In this document: positions 34,901 through 46,316 of the stretch, piece after piece
Numbering within the stretch: the stretch's first letter is position 1
How the letters are laid out: every line of letters begins with the position of its first letter
DNA from: Mesorhabditis belari
Lineage: Eukaryota > Nematoda > Chromadorea > Rhabditida > Rhabditidae
Length of the DNA: 64,000 nt
Direction: 5' to 3'
Assembly (NCBI GenBank): GCA_958450365.1
Contig: CAUEEP010000755.1
Location: 434,001 to 498,000 of the forward strand
Translations under genes and position numbers: made by a program
Notes under the pieces: generated by a model
Told to the model about the DNA's origin: nothing
The model's database searches: none
The model's input: the letters and a program-made list of their open reading frames with translations, nothing else

Positions 34901-37893
34901 CTATAGATTGTTATAAATGGCTTTAAATGGCTATAAATGACTTTAAATGGCTATAAATTTGGCATTAAATTGTTATAAATTGTTATAAATTGTTATAAAT
35001 TGTTATAAATGGTTCAAAATGGCTTTAAATTGCTATAAATTTGACTATAAATGACTCTGGAGTGGTCTTGAATGTAAATAAGATTCTATTCTTTAAAAAA
35101 AAACAAACGTTTGCACTGATAGTGCTCGTTCATCATCGAAACATCGTAGAAAGCCGGTTGACCGGAGCCCATGATATCTTGATATTGCACAACCTTTGAA
35201 ATTGATTTTTTTAAAATAAATTAACCGCACTTACATTGGCGATCATCGTTTTGATTGTTTTATTCGTTTCGTCCACAGAAAAAGCCGTTTCACCGTATTG
35301 CATGATACTTCCAAAGTCGTATGGCATTCCGTAGTTGTAGTTGGTGTCCACGGTTTCCTGTATTTTGAGGGTTTCAAGTTTTCTCCATTCAAACCAAACC
35401 TCTTTATAATTGAACTGTTGACCGGTTTTTACGTTGGCCATGTTCACACTGACGGACGCGTTTCTGTCGTATCGGACTTGTTCGTGATTGAAGCCGAGTG
35501 CGTGGCCCAACTCGTGCACCGCGACACCAAACTTGAAATTCAAAGTTGTTTCAGTCAATTCTAGTTCTACGTCGTGAGCTAAATAGAAAAAACAACTAAA
35601 GGCACTTTTAGAGGCAAACTATCTACTACACAATGCCCTTAGAAGAGAAGTACCAATTGCCAGACGCTCAAAGAGAGGTTATAGAACAGACTAGGCTTTT
35701 CTCGCTCAACATCAATATGAGCTGGTGGTCTAGCGGATAGCCTGCTTGTTTACGAAGCGAGCTCGAGTTCGAGAACCAAATTTAGAGAGAGAACCCTTTT
35801 CCCTGCAATTCGGTTCCTTTTCTCTACAATTTAGTTCCTTTTCTCTACAATTCGGTTCCTTTTCTCTACAATTTGGTTCCTTTTCTCTACAATTTAGTTC
35901 CTTTTCTCTACAATTTAGTTCCTTTTCTCTACAATACGGTTCCTTTTCTCTACAATACGGTTCCTTTTCTCTACAATTTAGTTCCTTTTCTCTACAATAC
36001 GGTTCCTTTTCTCTACAATTTGGTTCCTTTTCTCTACAATTCGGTTCATTTTCTCTACAATTCGGTTCCTTTTTGCTCCAGTTCGAGTCCTCGCCTTGCA
36101 AATATTTTTGCTTTATGAAGGTGCATTTGAATCATAGAGAGAATGATTTTCGGCTTCAATCTTGCCAAATATCTCGCACGACAGAGCAATTCGTGAAAAA
36201 TAGAGAAGAGACTTGGATTTCCCGTGAAAATCTACATGATAAGTCTTATTCAGCTCTTTACTAAGTGAGTATTTGTGACGTTAACACTCACGTCATCACA
36301 GCCGTCATCTAGCGACAAAGACTGCTCGCCACCAATCATTCCAACATTTGAATTGCAGCCAATGCCTTTAAAGATGCGGACTCGATTTCTGCAATTTATA
36401 TGCTTTCATTTTTGAGTCTTCAAACGAACGGAGCTGTCGCATTTTCCACAAAATTGATACAAGTCACGTTTCTCCAGAAATCGATCCCGAGTTTCGCGGC
36501 CGCTTTTTGTGAGTCGGGAAGCTGTGCATCGAAGTAATAATAGAATGTTGTGCCCCAAAGGTCAACTGGATAGGCGCCCGTGTAGTAAGCCTGAAAACCT
36601 GGAGGCTTAAACGGGGGAAAAAGCTTTTCAAAACCTGTCTTTTCTTTCTCGCCTCAACTTTTGGATCAGCCTCGTCGACGAATTTACCAAGCAGCACATC
36701 AACTTGCGCGCTAAACATAGCAACAGTAGGAAATAACAAGTATTTTATTGCTCCGAACACTGCCCATAGTCAGCAAAAGAAGTGACGGCTTAGGGGATAG
36801 TGTGCTAGACTCCGAAACTGACGCCGTCATTGCTCACGGGTTCAATTCCGCTTGCCGCCAAATTCTTTGCTTTTTTCTTAGAATTCTATGGAGGCTTTTT
36901 GTGGCTAGATCTGGTTTCGAAAGTCGGTGATAAGTTGAAAAAGTTCCCTAGTAAATTGGTTGATCGGATTCAAGTCGTGTCAAGTGATTTACTAACGATA
37001 TTGTCATCTTTTCCCCATTTCTGCCAATTTTAATCTCTTTTTAAACCAAAATACAAGCAAAACTCACTCGGAAAGCTTCATATCACCGCCATACAACGAG
37101 CCAGCCACACCAGCCACCGAATTGATCTGCAAATTAGCAAATGCAAAAGAAATCTTTTAGCTTATTTTGATTTGGAGAATCTTTAGCTTAATTTTGGAAA
37201 AAGCTTAACTTTAGCTTAATTTTGAAACTAATTTTGAAACTTTTGAAACTTGAAACTAAAAGCATAAAACAAAGAAAGCATAAAACAAAACCTGATCGAT
37301 GCTTTTTTGTTGATTTGAAGAGCGAACGTGTTTCTTGAGGTGCTGAAATGAGAGGTTTTTGCAAAAAGATTTAAGAAAGATTTAAACAACCAAAAACAAA
37401 GTAAAAAAAACCTTGCTCTTTTCTGCAAAATAAGCCCTTTCAGCATCGCTTTGCACTTTTCCATTCATTTCATCGTTCATTCGATCCAACGCCAACAAGA
37501 AGCGATCGACATTAGTTTTTTTGCCAAAAGACTGAAGAAATATTGTCGAAAAATAATGGCCTTATCTCTCGTTCAGTTTCTTTAAGACTTTCACTATTCT
37601 ACTTAACAAAAAGAGCTTTTTAAAGAGCTTTTTAAGATGAAATACGACCTAAAAATCTTTAAGATATATAGAAATTGTTGAAATTTCCACAATCCACACT
37701 TTTTTTATTGAAGACAAAAGAAATTGAAAGTTTGAACCTGTTTGAATTTGTTGATCTGATCCTCGCTCAACTTTCCCCAATTGTGCTTGAACAACGGTAA
37801 ACGATTCTTGATCCATCCCAATCCTGTCGAGTCGACAAATGAAACGGTAAAGACGCTCAAAAGAAACGAGAGGCAAACGAATTTCGTCGGCAT
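31953..37893 (-). CDS. Secreted astacin metalloprotease (astacin-EGF-CUB-ShKT plus C-terminal module)
   Basis: A zinc endopeptidase of the nematode NAS type. Exon 1 (37893-37738) has a signal peptide (MPTKFVCLSFLLSVFTVSFV). Propeptide exons follow (37531-37412, 37342-37292, 37126-37068, 36710-36635) and end in the furin-type site RKKRQ. The catalytic domain comprises 36590-36430 (DFWRNVTCINF), 36388-36292 (GCNSNVGMIGGEQ), 35531-35235 with HELGHALGFNHE and the Met-turn SIMQYG, and 35193-35109. Then EGF 34362-34253, CUB 34210-34091, 34046-33922 and 33379-33267, a linker with the start of ShKT 33210-33078, and ShKT plus a Thr-rich stretch 33035-32788. The exons at 32537-32456, 32347-32278, 32192-32127 and 32036-31953 add a Cys-containing module resembling nematode C6-type domains. 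Nearly all junctions keep frame; the catalytic exon uses the weak acceptor TTTCAAG. The last exon is unresolved. Introns hold SINEs and a minisatellite. Confidence 0.88.
33585..33765 (+). repeat. tRNA-derived SINE
   Basis: Head: GTCTAGAGGATAGTGTGCTAGAC (A-box region, shown here only in part) and GGTTTCGATTCC (B-box), followed by a T-rich segment and a tail with GAATTCTACGAACGCC. The same head and tail occur at 36786-36965. It lies in an intron of the astacin gene. Confidence 0.6.
33757..33835 (+). repeat. Second tRNA-like unit next to the SINE
   Basis: GGTGCTAGCTCAGAGCA (A-box-like) and AGCTCAATTCCC (B-box-like) separated by about 30 nt, abutting the preceding SINE's tail. The pair may be a dimeric SINE. 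No clean cloverleaf. Confidence 0.45.
34560..34745. repeat. Half of a MITE related to 57612-58140
   Basis: Ends TCATTCTCCCCAACCCA and matches the right half of the 57.6-58.1 kb element, including GTCATTTTGTAGAGAATTAG. The left end is missing. Located in an astacin intron. Confidence 0.65.
34746..35080. repeat. Degenerate short tandem repeat, GGCTATAAAT-like
   Basis: Many irregular copies of a 10-12 bp unit such as GGCTATAAAT, GGTTATAAAT and TTGTTATAAAT fill this intron segment. No reading frame or sharp ends. Confidence 0.8.
35728..35775 (+). repeat. tRNA-like head directly before a minisatellite
   Basis: GGTGGTCTAGCGGATAGCC (A-box-like) and GAGTTCGAGAACC (B-box-like). The following array begins within about 20 nt. 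It is in the astacin intron between 36292 and 35531. Confidence 0.5.
35789..36085. repeat. Minisatellite, 21-bp unit
   Basis: About fourteen copies of a 21-bp unit (GTTCCTTTTCTCTACAATTT plus one base) with variants ending TTCG, TTTG, TTTA or TACG. The plus strand reads as a seven-residue repeat (FSLQFGS) and the minus strand as REKEPNC; being in an intron of the opposite-strand astacin gene, neither is likely translated. The same unit occurs inside a mariner transposase near 52.93-53.0 kb. Confidence 0.93.
36786..36965 (+). repeat. tRNA-derived SINE
   Basis: Head GGATAGTGTGCTAGACTCC, B-box GGGTTCAATTCC, then tail with GAATTCTATGGAGGC and TTTCGAAAGTCGGTG. Shares head and tail with 33585-33765. 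Lies in the astacin propeptide intron. Confidence 0.65.
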
Positions 37894-38507
37894 CTAGAAA
37901 GAAAATCGGCGAGATTTGTGGTGACCACTTTATGAAATAGAAACTTTGGAAGACGGCTTGTGTAATCGACTAGTGCCGTCTCCAAGCTCGTAGCCAGGAT
38001 CTGGCGTTAACTTCTCTCAGTCTAAACACCCGAGCTCCTCGTGGCTATTCCAAAAATCTCAAAAACTAAATGGACAACCGTTTTTCAACCGTTCCCCTTA
38101 GTCAAATTTCATCTACTTTCTGAGAATCATAAAGTTAGTTTTGTAAAAGAATTATTAATGCCTAAGAACTTGTTTGATCGAATGGGACCAAATGAAATGA
38201 AATCAAATCAAAATTCAATTCAAATCAAAAATGAGACAAATTTTGAGACAAAAGATGACCTTTCTATTCACTACCCTCTTTTCTGCGTTCACCAACAGCT
38301 CTAATTAGTAAAATTTTTGTCACTTAAGTGGTTATACAAGCCGTTTTACAAAGTGTTTCCAATTGAGAGTAAGGTTTCTTTTGGAGACGCTGGGAGAAAT
38401 GTCAAGCTCATTACCGTAAATACTTTGATTAAAGGGAATTTTCTGATAGAAAGGCCACCTTGGAGGATATAGGGAAAAAGTAGAAGGAAATGTCTTTCAA
38501 TTACGGT
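37894..38507. other. Upstream region of the astacin gene
   Basis: No other gene recognised. This should contain the astacin promoter. The 87-codon frame 38041-38304 is low-complexity and unconvincing. Confidence 0.4.
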
Positions 38508-38702
38508 ACAGTCGACCCTCGATTTAACGATTAGCTCGGAACCACAACGATTCTAAAACGTGCGTTAAATTTCTTTCGTAACTGGCCTCAAGGCTCAACG
38601 ATTGCATTTGGCTTGGCAACTATGCAGAAAACAAAGGCGTGTTTTAGAATTTCAAAATCGTCATATCGAAAGTCGTTAAATCGAGAGGCGAGGGTATTTA
38701 TG
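38508..38702. mobile_element. Possible pogo/Tigger-like MITE
   Basis: Left end CAGTCGACCCTCGATTTAAC and right end GTTAAATCGAGAGGCGAGGG are imperfect inverted repeats resembling pogo-type termini (CAGT...CCCTC...). About 190 bp with no coding sequence. Confidence 0.5.
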
Positions 38703-39650
38703 GGAGTAGATCTTTACTGACACTTTACTGACACTTTACTGACACTTGCAACTTGAAAACTTAAATAATCTTGAATCTTGAAGCTTGAATCTTGAAGAAA
38801 AAGGAAGCTTGAGCTAATGAAAGCTTTCAAAAGCTTCCAAAAGCTAATGAAAGCTTTCAAAAGCTTCCAAAAGCTAACGAAAGCTTTCAAAAGTATCGAA
38901 AACAACTCGAAAACAAGTCAACTGATCTTTCGAACTGATGGAATTTGATTTCAGCCATTGCTTATAAACGTTTCTCACTGACAGACGCTAATTCTAAAAA
39001 ATTTCCACTTTTTTTTCGTTTTGTTAAGCTCTAAATGAAATATATGATGAAATAACTATACGAGATTTCATTATTTTAACTTTACACTTTCAAAATTCCA
39101 TTTTTTCTAGTGTAGATATTGTCTTTTTTTCAGAATACTATACAATTATACATTTCCTCATTCATCGCTCACAACTCTTTGGTCAATCATTTTTCTATTG
39201 GTATTTTTTCTCTCTATTCATCGAGAAACGTTTCACAAAACTATTAAATGAATTTTTTTTTGCACGAAAATTTCCAGTGCTCACAAAGGAAAAAGCACTT
39301 TTCATTCTCTACTCGATTTTTTGATTCATTCTTTGATTTGTTTTTATTTAGAATTTCAAAAACAGCTTTTTCTTTCTGTTTAGCTTGACTCTATTTTTCG
39401 TAAAATGACTATACAACGCCATGAGGAAATTCCAAGCCGAACCTAATTCCACCGTCGTTTTCCTGGCTGATTTTTGGTCGATTGCTAGAAGTTGAACATT
39501 CCAGCTTGCAGACAAAATTTCAGAGCAATCGGTCAAAAAAAAAGGCCGAGAAAATGAAGGTGGGAATTAGGTTTGCGTTGGAATTTTCCCATCTCTATTA
39601 TTCACTGTTCTTCCCCACATTCAACCGTGTTAACTAGCATTTGTTATCTA
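38703..39650. other. Repeat-rich spacer
   Basis: A short tandem ACACTTTACTG (38715-38750) and a 30-bp-type repeat around AAAGCTTTCAAAAGCTTCC (38818-38900) are visible. The rest is AT-rich with no supported gene. Confidence 0.5.
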
Positions 39651-39654
39651 GTTT

Positions 39655-39990
39655 TTATATTGCTTCAATGTTTTTATATTGCTTAACTGTTACGGTCGGA
39701 AAACCGAATTTCGATAGATTGTGCCCAACTCTGGATACAGAGTGGCCGACGAAATTTGGCGCCAGGTTTTTGACTCGTAGCTGATGCCGGATCTTTGCCT
39801 GTTGTGCCTTTTTGCTGACTTTCTTGTCGCTATTAAGCGAGAAACGATGAATGAGATAAATTGTGCCCATAAACGTGCTAAACAAAAGATTGCATTTCGA
39901 TATGAATTCTTTTTCTTTTCTATCTGCTAACTTTACTGTTTTATCTAGTTTAACCAACCAGTCAGAAAATCGGCGCTATTACCCCATAAC
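39655..39990 (-). pseudogene. Inverted exon-5 cassette preceding receptor A
   Basis: The minus strand encodes the second half of the chemoreceptor's exon 5 (VKLDKTVKLADRKEKEFISK, then FSTFMGTIYLIHRFSLNSDK) and then runs into a non-receptor sequence (RVKNLAPNFVGHSVSRVGHN) instead of exon 6. The same inverted cassette precedes each of the four chemoreceptor genes. Confidence 0.8.
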
Positions 39991-40231
39991 ACAATATTAC
40001 CCTATTACTGTGTTTCTTTTCTCAAACATTTCCCTATGACAATCTACAGTAACTCTATAAGAAGATTCATCCAAATTCGAGATGAAGCATAGAAAAGTTC
40101 TAAAGAACAGAATTTTGGCGAAGAACTATAAGATCAAGGCATCAAACACCAAATAGCACTTTTGTTTTTGCGAAAAATGTTTACTTTGAAAGAAGTGAAC
40201 CAAGTCTATCCAATTTTTTTTAGATTTTCAG

Positions 40232-41880
40232 ATGTTTCCACATTCACCTGCCGACACTCTGGGTGTAGAGGAGGAAGGAGAAAACCTTTCGACAACTTCC
40301 CAAACAATCAAAATGTATGCCCCTACAATTGATGAGAAGAAATTGCTAAACTTTATCTATTCTATAGCTGGAACGGTTGCTCTGACCATTTGTCCATTCA
40401 CCATTTTCATGCTTCTTTTACCCGTTCCCCCGTATCTGAAAGTGTTCCGGAGGATTCAGTTCGCTACTGTGGTGAGTGGGAAATGTGAAGCGATAATGGG
40501 TTTTTAAATCAGTTAATTCTATCATACCGAATTAAATCCTTCAACATTTTCAGATGAATGCCTTTCTTTTCGCGTCAACATTTTTTCATCCTTCGCCCAG
40601 TGCTCACCACGCCATTGGCACTTTACTCAATTTCCGGATGGAATCTCAGTCAGGAAGCGATTCTTTTTCTATTCGTATGTTCAAAAATATTCAAAATCTT
40701 CATTTAATTTGTTACTCGAATGACTTAATCAATTTATACCCAGCCAAGAAATTGCCTGCTATGAGAATCTAGCTTTACATCTTGCGTGACTGGCTCTGTC
40801 TGTATTTACTATTAGCCTAGATTGCTTAGTCTAAACTGTGCTGACTCATTCAGTTCATCTTTCACACTCACTTTCAGGTGGCAGCGGTAACAAGTGGAGG
40901 TTTCTTCGGGGTTTTCCTCCTTGTCGCCTATTTTCATCGCGCCGTCGTTTTGGCCCCTTTACCACAGAAAAGACCACTCACAACCTATTACACAGTTTGT
41001 CTTAAAAAAACCTCAAAATTTCGATTGTCTTTAGATTTTCACAGTCAGTTTTTGCCTGGTTGGGCTTTTAGTGATCGGGTATTTTATTTGGGATTTCTTT
41101 GTCCTATCTCGCTATCTCGACAATTCGGAGGTGAAATACTTTTATATCATTTAGCTAATAAAACATTTTAGTTCCAAGCAATCAAGAGCTTCAGCGCTGG
41201 CATTTTCTTGAGTGGCGGTTCATTTAGAATTATGGTTTATGGGGCAATAGCGCCGGTTTTCTGGCTATTATGGTTGGTTAGACTAGATAAAACGGTAAAG
41301 TTAGCAGATGGAAACGAGGAAGAATTCATATCGAAATCCAATCTTTTGTTTAGCACGTTTATGGGCACAATTTATCTCACACTTATTCAGGTCCAAAGCA
41401 CTGGAAAATGTTCCTAGCTTTTGTCGCTAGCTTTTGCACTTAACTTTGAAAGTTTTCAAACTGTACAGCTTTAGGCTGCAATCCTCGGCGCAACTGTCAT
41501 CGGTCCAGCTGTGGTCGTAACTGTAGGGATGGCTGAATGGTTTCCAGTAGCCGATATTGGTAAGTTCTGGCTGAACATAGGATATCGACGATATTATCTC
41601 ATCTTTAGTCCTCTTCTACGGTTTCATTCCATTCACTTTTCCATCACCGGGCAATTGCGTGGCGCTACTTTGCACTTCGCACTACAGAAAAGTTTTGTAC
41701 CGCTGGCGTACGGTAATTTAAAAGAAAGTTACTAAAAATCAAAAAATTCAGGATGGAAAAAAACCGTTGAATCGAGTGACGACTTTTTGGCGGAATGATG
41801 GTCGAAATCCGAGTATCATCGTTGAGGCAGCGGGTAGTTCGAGGAGAATAAGCAGCAAATCGGATATTGGAAATCGATAA
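40232..41880 (+). pseudogene. Chemoreceptor A (seven-transmembrane), one frameshift
   Basis: Eight exons: 40232-40471 (N-terminus and TM1), 40554-40674 (TM2), 40878-40994 (TM3), 41035-41130 (TM4), 41172-41390 (TM5, loop), 41475-41559 (TM6), 41609-41712 (TM7, PSPGNCVALLCTSHYRK) and 41752-41880 (Ser-rich tail ending SKSDIGNR). A nematode chemoreceptor-type GPCR; class not assigned. One extra T in exon 2 (ACATTTTTTCATCC, about 40579) shifts the frame relative to the sister copies. Exon 5 lacks 26 codons in the third intracellular loop, in frame. All splice sites are intact. Confidence 0.8.
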
Positions 41881-42213
41881 ATGGTTTATAAAAGATGAAA
41901 ACTATTTCCTCATTGCCAATCAAGGACAACCCAACCGGGTTGTACAGGGTGCGGCGGGATTATTGCAACCGCCTCAGAGCATCGGCATCGATTAGATTTT
42001 CGTACTATGAGATCCTATTCTCAACATTCAACAGTGAAATTTCGACAGTGACTTCAACAGTGAAATTTCGTTTGCGTTTCTCTTTATGGATTTTAACACT
42101 GTGGATACTATTAACACCTCAATCTCTTCTGTTTTAAAGATATAATTATTGTGCTTTATTACGCGTTTTTTTTTTATTTCCAGTTGAAGAATTTTAATAA
42201 AAAAATCTTATAG

Positions 42214-42461
42214 ATGCTAGACGACCTCACAATATCGACTTCGCATTTGTTGCTGTACGATTTCAAACATGAAAAAACAGCAACTGAATCGCATGAATCA
42301 CTTTGTAACGTATTTGAGAAAGATGTTATCACTGTTCATCAATGTCAAAACTGGTTCAAAAGATTTCGAAAGGGTGACGGAAGTTGGAAAAATGGGGGGG
42401 GGGGGAAAAAAAAATATAAAAATATAATAAAAAAGGTTTAAAAAAAAATAAAAAATTTTTT

Positions 42462-42503
<42 letters not shown>

Positions 42504-42578
42504 TTATTTTTTTTTATTTTTTTTTTTTTAAATTTTTTTAAAAATTTTTTTTTTTATTTAATTTTTTTTAAAAAATTA

Positions 42579-42666
<88 letters not shown>

Positions 42667-43170
42667 TTTATTAATTTTTTAATTATAAGACAATGGCTCG
42701 ACCCGGGAGAAATTCCAAAGCCAGTACCTAAACCAAATTTTCACGGAAAGAAAGTTATGCTGTCCGTTTCGTGAAATACCCGAGGCCTGGTTCATTTCGA
42801 AGTGTTAATTTCTGGTCAGACTGTTGATGCAAATCTTTACGTTCAACAGCTAGATCGCGCGGACGCGGTTCTTCGGTCAAAAGGAATTGATCCGACAATA
42901 GTGCGATTGTTAAAAGACAATGCCTGTCCTCACGTTGCCAAAATTGCGCAGGAGAAGATTGAGCAATTGGGCTGGGAACTTCTAGTTCATCTGCCTTATA
43001 GTCCAGATATTGCCCCGTCTGACTACCATTTCTTTCGAAGTATGCGGCATTCGCTCGAAAGCCACAAGTTCCAGAACATTGACGACATCAAAAAATGGGC
43101 CTCTGCTTTCTTTCAATCAAAACCAGCACAATTCTTTCAAGAGAGTATCCATAATTTGCGTCAAAGATAG
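42214..43170 (+). pseudogene. Mariner transposase, broken by a low-complexity tract
   Basis: The N-terminal part (LLYDFKHEKTATESHESLCN, then QCQNWFKRFRKGDGSW) stops at a run of G and A. After 42680 the core resumes (VDANLYVQQLDRADAVLR; second catalytic block LLKDNACPHVAK; third LPYSPDIAPSDYHFFRSM) to the stop. DD34D spacing. The first catalytic Asp region is missing, evidently lost in the tract. Confidence 0.85.
42395..42682. other. Homopolymer-like A/T tract, probable assembly artefact
   Basis: A run of G is followed by A runs, then mixed A/T, then more than 80 consecutive T. It interrupts a transposase frame exactly where coding sequence is expected. No such composition occurs elsewhere in the window. 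Confidence 0.8.
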
Positions 43171-43249
43171 AAAAATGTTATTGATAGCTGTGGGGAATAT
43201 ATTGTTGATTAATTGTTTCTAGTTTATTTTTACGAATAAATTTTGTTGT

Positions 43250-43800
43250 TGCTCAAAAACGAAATTTCAATGTCGCCAACCTAATAGATTCAACAACACT
43301 TGGCTTATTTTCATCGAGAAGACGAAACGAAACGACACTATAAACCAAGAAATAAGCTGAAAAACCTGGCAAAAAGTAGACACAATTTTCGAGAAAAATG
43401 GTGAATGGACAAATGATCAGATCAACCGTTCCAGCTATAGAATAGATAAAGTTTAGCAATTTCCTCTCATCAATTGTAGGGGCATACATTTTCGTTGTTT
43501 TGTAACTTGTCGAAAAGTCTTCCTCTTCTTTCTCTACACCCACAGTGTCGGCAGGTGAATTTGGTATCATCTGAAAATCTTAGAAAAATTGGATCGATTT
43601 GCTTCACTTCTTTCAAAGTAAACATTTTTCTTTTGTAAAAACTAAAGTGCTATTTGGTGTTGAAATCATGATTTGATCTTATAGTTCTTCCCCAAAATTC
43701 TTTTCTCCAGAACTATTCTATGCTTCATCTCTAATTTGGATGAATCTTATAGAGTTACTGTAGATTGTCGTAGGGAAATGTTTGAGAAGAGAAACACAAT
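43250..43800 (-). pseudogene. Inverted chemoreceptor exon 1 with its 5' flank
   Basis: The minus strand reads MIPNSPADTVGVEKEEEDFS and KLLNFIYSIAGTVDLIICPF like exon 1 of the tandem receptors, then departs into ENCVYFLPGFSAYFLVYSVV. The flank 43590-43800 is the complement of the region just upstream of receptors A-D. It is a stray inverted promoter plus exon 1. Confidence 0.75.
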
Positions 43801-43939
43801 GCGGAAAATTTAATCAGTTAAGAACGCAAAAGAAAAGAACGAAAGAGAAGAACCCCAATAAGTTGGTGGCCGATTTTCCCCTTTATCAGTGCTGTCCCCG
43901 AATAACCTCTTCCGAATGCCTACTCGCCTCACTGATCTT

Positions 43940-44319
43940 GTGTTTCTCGATGAGAAGCTGCCATCACTTTCCTCGTCTCTCGTGGGCTCATTCAAACCTC
44001 ATATCAACAACTCGCTGGCCACCCAAATTATTCATTTAATTGGGTGAACCATGCAACCATGCACAAAACTTCATCAACCCATCCAACCCGGCGTGGAACA
44101 CCCAAAGGATCGATGTGGCGACCCTTCAAAGACCTTCAAAGACGAGGCAACGGAACGGGACGACACACATTGTGTCAATGGCCTCCTCGTACATCGCGGA
44201 GGGAGTGTGGTGTCTCAACTTGGCGCGCGGTGTGGACCCGTTCGATGCAATTCTGGAGAACATCAAGGCTTATTGGTCACCTGGTACTCCCACTGGAACA
44301 ATTGCCTTTTACCAATAAG
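43940..44319 (+). pseudogene. Unknown gene fragment, copy 1
   Basis: A frame with NHAQNFINPSNPAWNTQRID can be read in copy 3 and, with an indel, here; then HIVSMASSYIAEGVWCLNLA and GVDPFDAILENIKAYWSPGT to the stop after AFYQ at 44319. The upstream part aligns with copy 3 (59290-59370). No family recognised. Repeated in units C and D. Confidence 0.5.
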
Positions 44320-44367
44320 CCTAACAAACGAAAAAGCCATGTTTGAGTGAAATAAACTGTTTTTGTA

Positions 44368-45609
44368 TTAGGTTGTGAAAATACCCTTTTAATGAAAAAC
44401 AAATTTACCTCCACAAAAAGAAAACAATGCGCTTTAATCTAAAAGATATTCTCCGTTGTTGGCAATAGTCTTTCTCCATTTTTCTTTCAAATCTCGGATC
44501 CCTTTGCTGAAGAAATCCTGAGGCTGTGAGTCGAAGTATGGGCCTACCCAAATTCGGACTTCGTCCGGATCCTTGAAGTGTTTACCGGTCAGGAAGTGCT
44601 CAGGAATAGATCAAAATAAGTGGTAATCTAAGGGCGCCAGATGTGGACGGCGGATGCGGGAGACACTCCCAACCCAATATCCTCGAGTTTTTCCTGCGTC
44701 TGCTTTGCTGTGCGTGGGCGCGCGCTATCTTGCAGATATCTCACAGTCGATGGTTTACACCTGGATTCTTGGGAGCCTGGTCTACTCGTTCCAGCACATA
44801 TAGATCTGTGGTGACTGTTGGAAGAGAAGGTAAAACCTCAAAGTGTATAAGACCACGGGAATTCCATCAAACAGATAACATAGCCTTTCTTCCATCCGGA
44901 TTACGTTGTTGGCGTCTTTTTTTGGTTGGTCTCCTGGACTTAACCATTGCTGTTTTCGCGATGGGTTATCGTAGTAAATCCATTTTTCATCGGCCGTCAC
45001 AAAAGTGTCCCAAAAACTTCAATTTTTTGATTGACGAAGAAGAATACCGGCCATAGTCACTCGAGTAGCTTTATCAGCGTCACTAAGTTGATGGGGTACC
45101 CATTTTCCGACGAGATTCGCTTTACCCAAACGATTTAAATGGTCCACAATTGTTGTGTGGCCTACAGCAAACATTTTTGCAAGTTCCCGAGTCGACAAGA
45201 TTGGGCCATCTTCTATGGCTTCTCGAAGATCGTCATCGTTAAGCGCTGGAGGGGAGTGGCCACGTCCTCGATCGCCGTAGATTTTCGTCTCCCTCTCTAA
45301 ATAATCGAAACCATTTTTTACAAGCTTCCTCTAAATAAGCAGCTTCTCCAAAAAATTTCAAGATTGAACTATGGCTCTCCCGGACACTTTTTCCTTGTTT
45401 AAAGTCGTAGAGCAAGCAAACCCGAATTCGGTACTTCTGATCTTCCATTCGAAAAAAGTCAAAATTGTAAGGCAGTAAATTTTTATAAAAACATAGAATT
45501 AGAAAAGATATATAACTTTAAAACAAAACAAAAATCAGACGTGAAGGTGTTCGCTACACCGAAAAAATTGCAATCGAAGTTGAGGGTATTTTCATTCCGG
45601 ACACCCTAA
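44368..45609 (-). mobile_element. Mariner element inserted in the receptor array
   Basis: Flanked by TA at 44366-44367 and 45610-45611. Termini: right complement TTAGGGTGTCCGGAATGAAA, left TTAGGTTGTGAAAATACCC (shortened). The sister sequences at 52265 and 59670 carry the uninterrupted TTTTTGTAGAA site, so the insertion is younger than the array duplication. Confidence 0.88.
44430..45448 (-). pseudogene. Mariner transposase, degenerate
   Basis: The minus strand reads YRIRVCLLYDFKQGKSVRES (N-terminal helix-turn-helix), then ACKKWFRLFREGDENL, and later MTADEKWIYYDNPSRKQQWL, the first catalytic block. The C-terminal part down to about 44430 is present but broken by frameshifts. Not functional. 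Confidence 0.8.
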
Positions 45610-46090
45610 TAGAATCAAAACGGCAGAAAAGAAGTGAAAACAAGCATATAAAACAAATTTACTGAGTCTAAATAAGGTGAAAAATACCTTTTCCCTCCGA
45701 TAAAGTCCCCCCTTCACTCCGATAAATCCTCTTGAATTAAATTGCAATTTTATATAAATATGAATCGGATAATTGGGCGTCAAGTTACGGTCGAAAAACC
45801 GAATTTCGATAATTGTGCCCAACTCTGGATACAGCGTGGCTGATGAAATTTGGTGCCAGGTTTTTGATTCGTAGATGATGCTGGATCTTTCTCTGTTGTG
45901 TCTTTTTCCTGACCTTCTTGTCGCTATTAAGCGAGAAACGATGGATTAAATAGATTTTGCCCCTAAACGTGCTAAACAAAAGATTGCATTTCGATATGAA
46001 TTCTTTTCGTTTCTATCTGCTAACTTTACTGTTTTATCTAATCTAACAAACCAGTCAGAAAATCGGCGCTATTACCCCATAAACTATACT
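45590..46090 (-). pseudogene. Inverted exon-5 cassette preceding receptor B
   Basis: As at 39655: MFSTFRGKIYLIHRFSLNSD and RIKNLAPNFISHAVSRVGHN, then PNYPIHIYIKLQFNSRGFIG on the minus strand. Upstream sequence on the minus strand includes the LDK.VKLAD part with an indel. Confidence 0.75.
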
Positions 46091-46316
46091 GTGTTTCTTT
46101 CCTCAAACATTTCCCCACGACAATCTACCGTAACTCTATAAGATTCATCCAATTAGAGATGAAGCATCGAATAGTTCCGGAGAAAAGAATTTTGCGGAAG
46201 AACTATAAGGTCAAAGCATGATTTCAACACCAAATAGCACTTTAGTTTTTACAAAAGAAAAATGTTTACTTTGAAAGAAGTGAAGCAAATCGATCCAATT
46301 TTTTTTAAATTTTCAG

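Noticed and set aside
34746..35080. CRISPR-like array
   Set aside because: Units are irregular, lack constant spacers, and the genome is clearly animal.
35730..36264. 172- and 123-residue open frames with FSLQFGS or REKEPNC repeats
   Set aside because: Products of the 21-bp minisatellite inside an astacin intron; no start context or homology.
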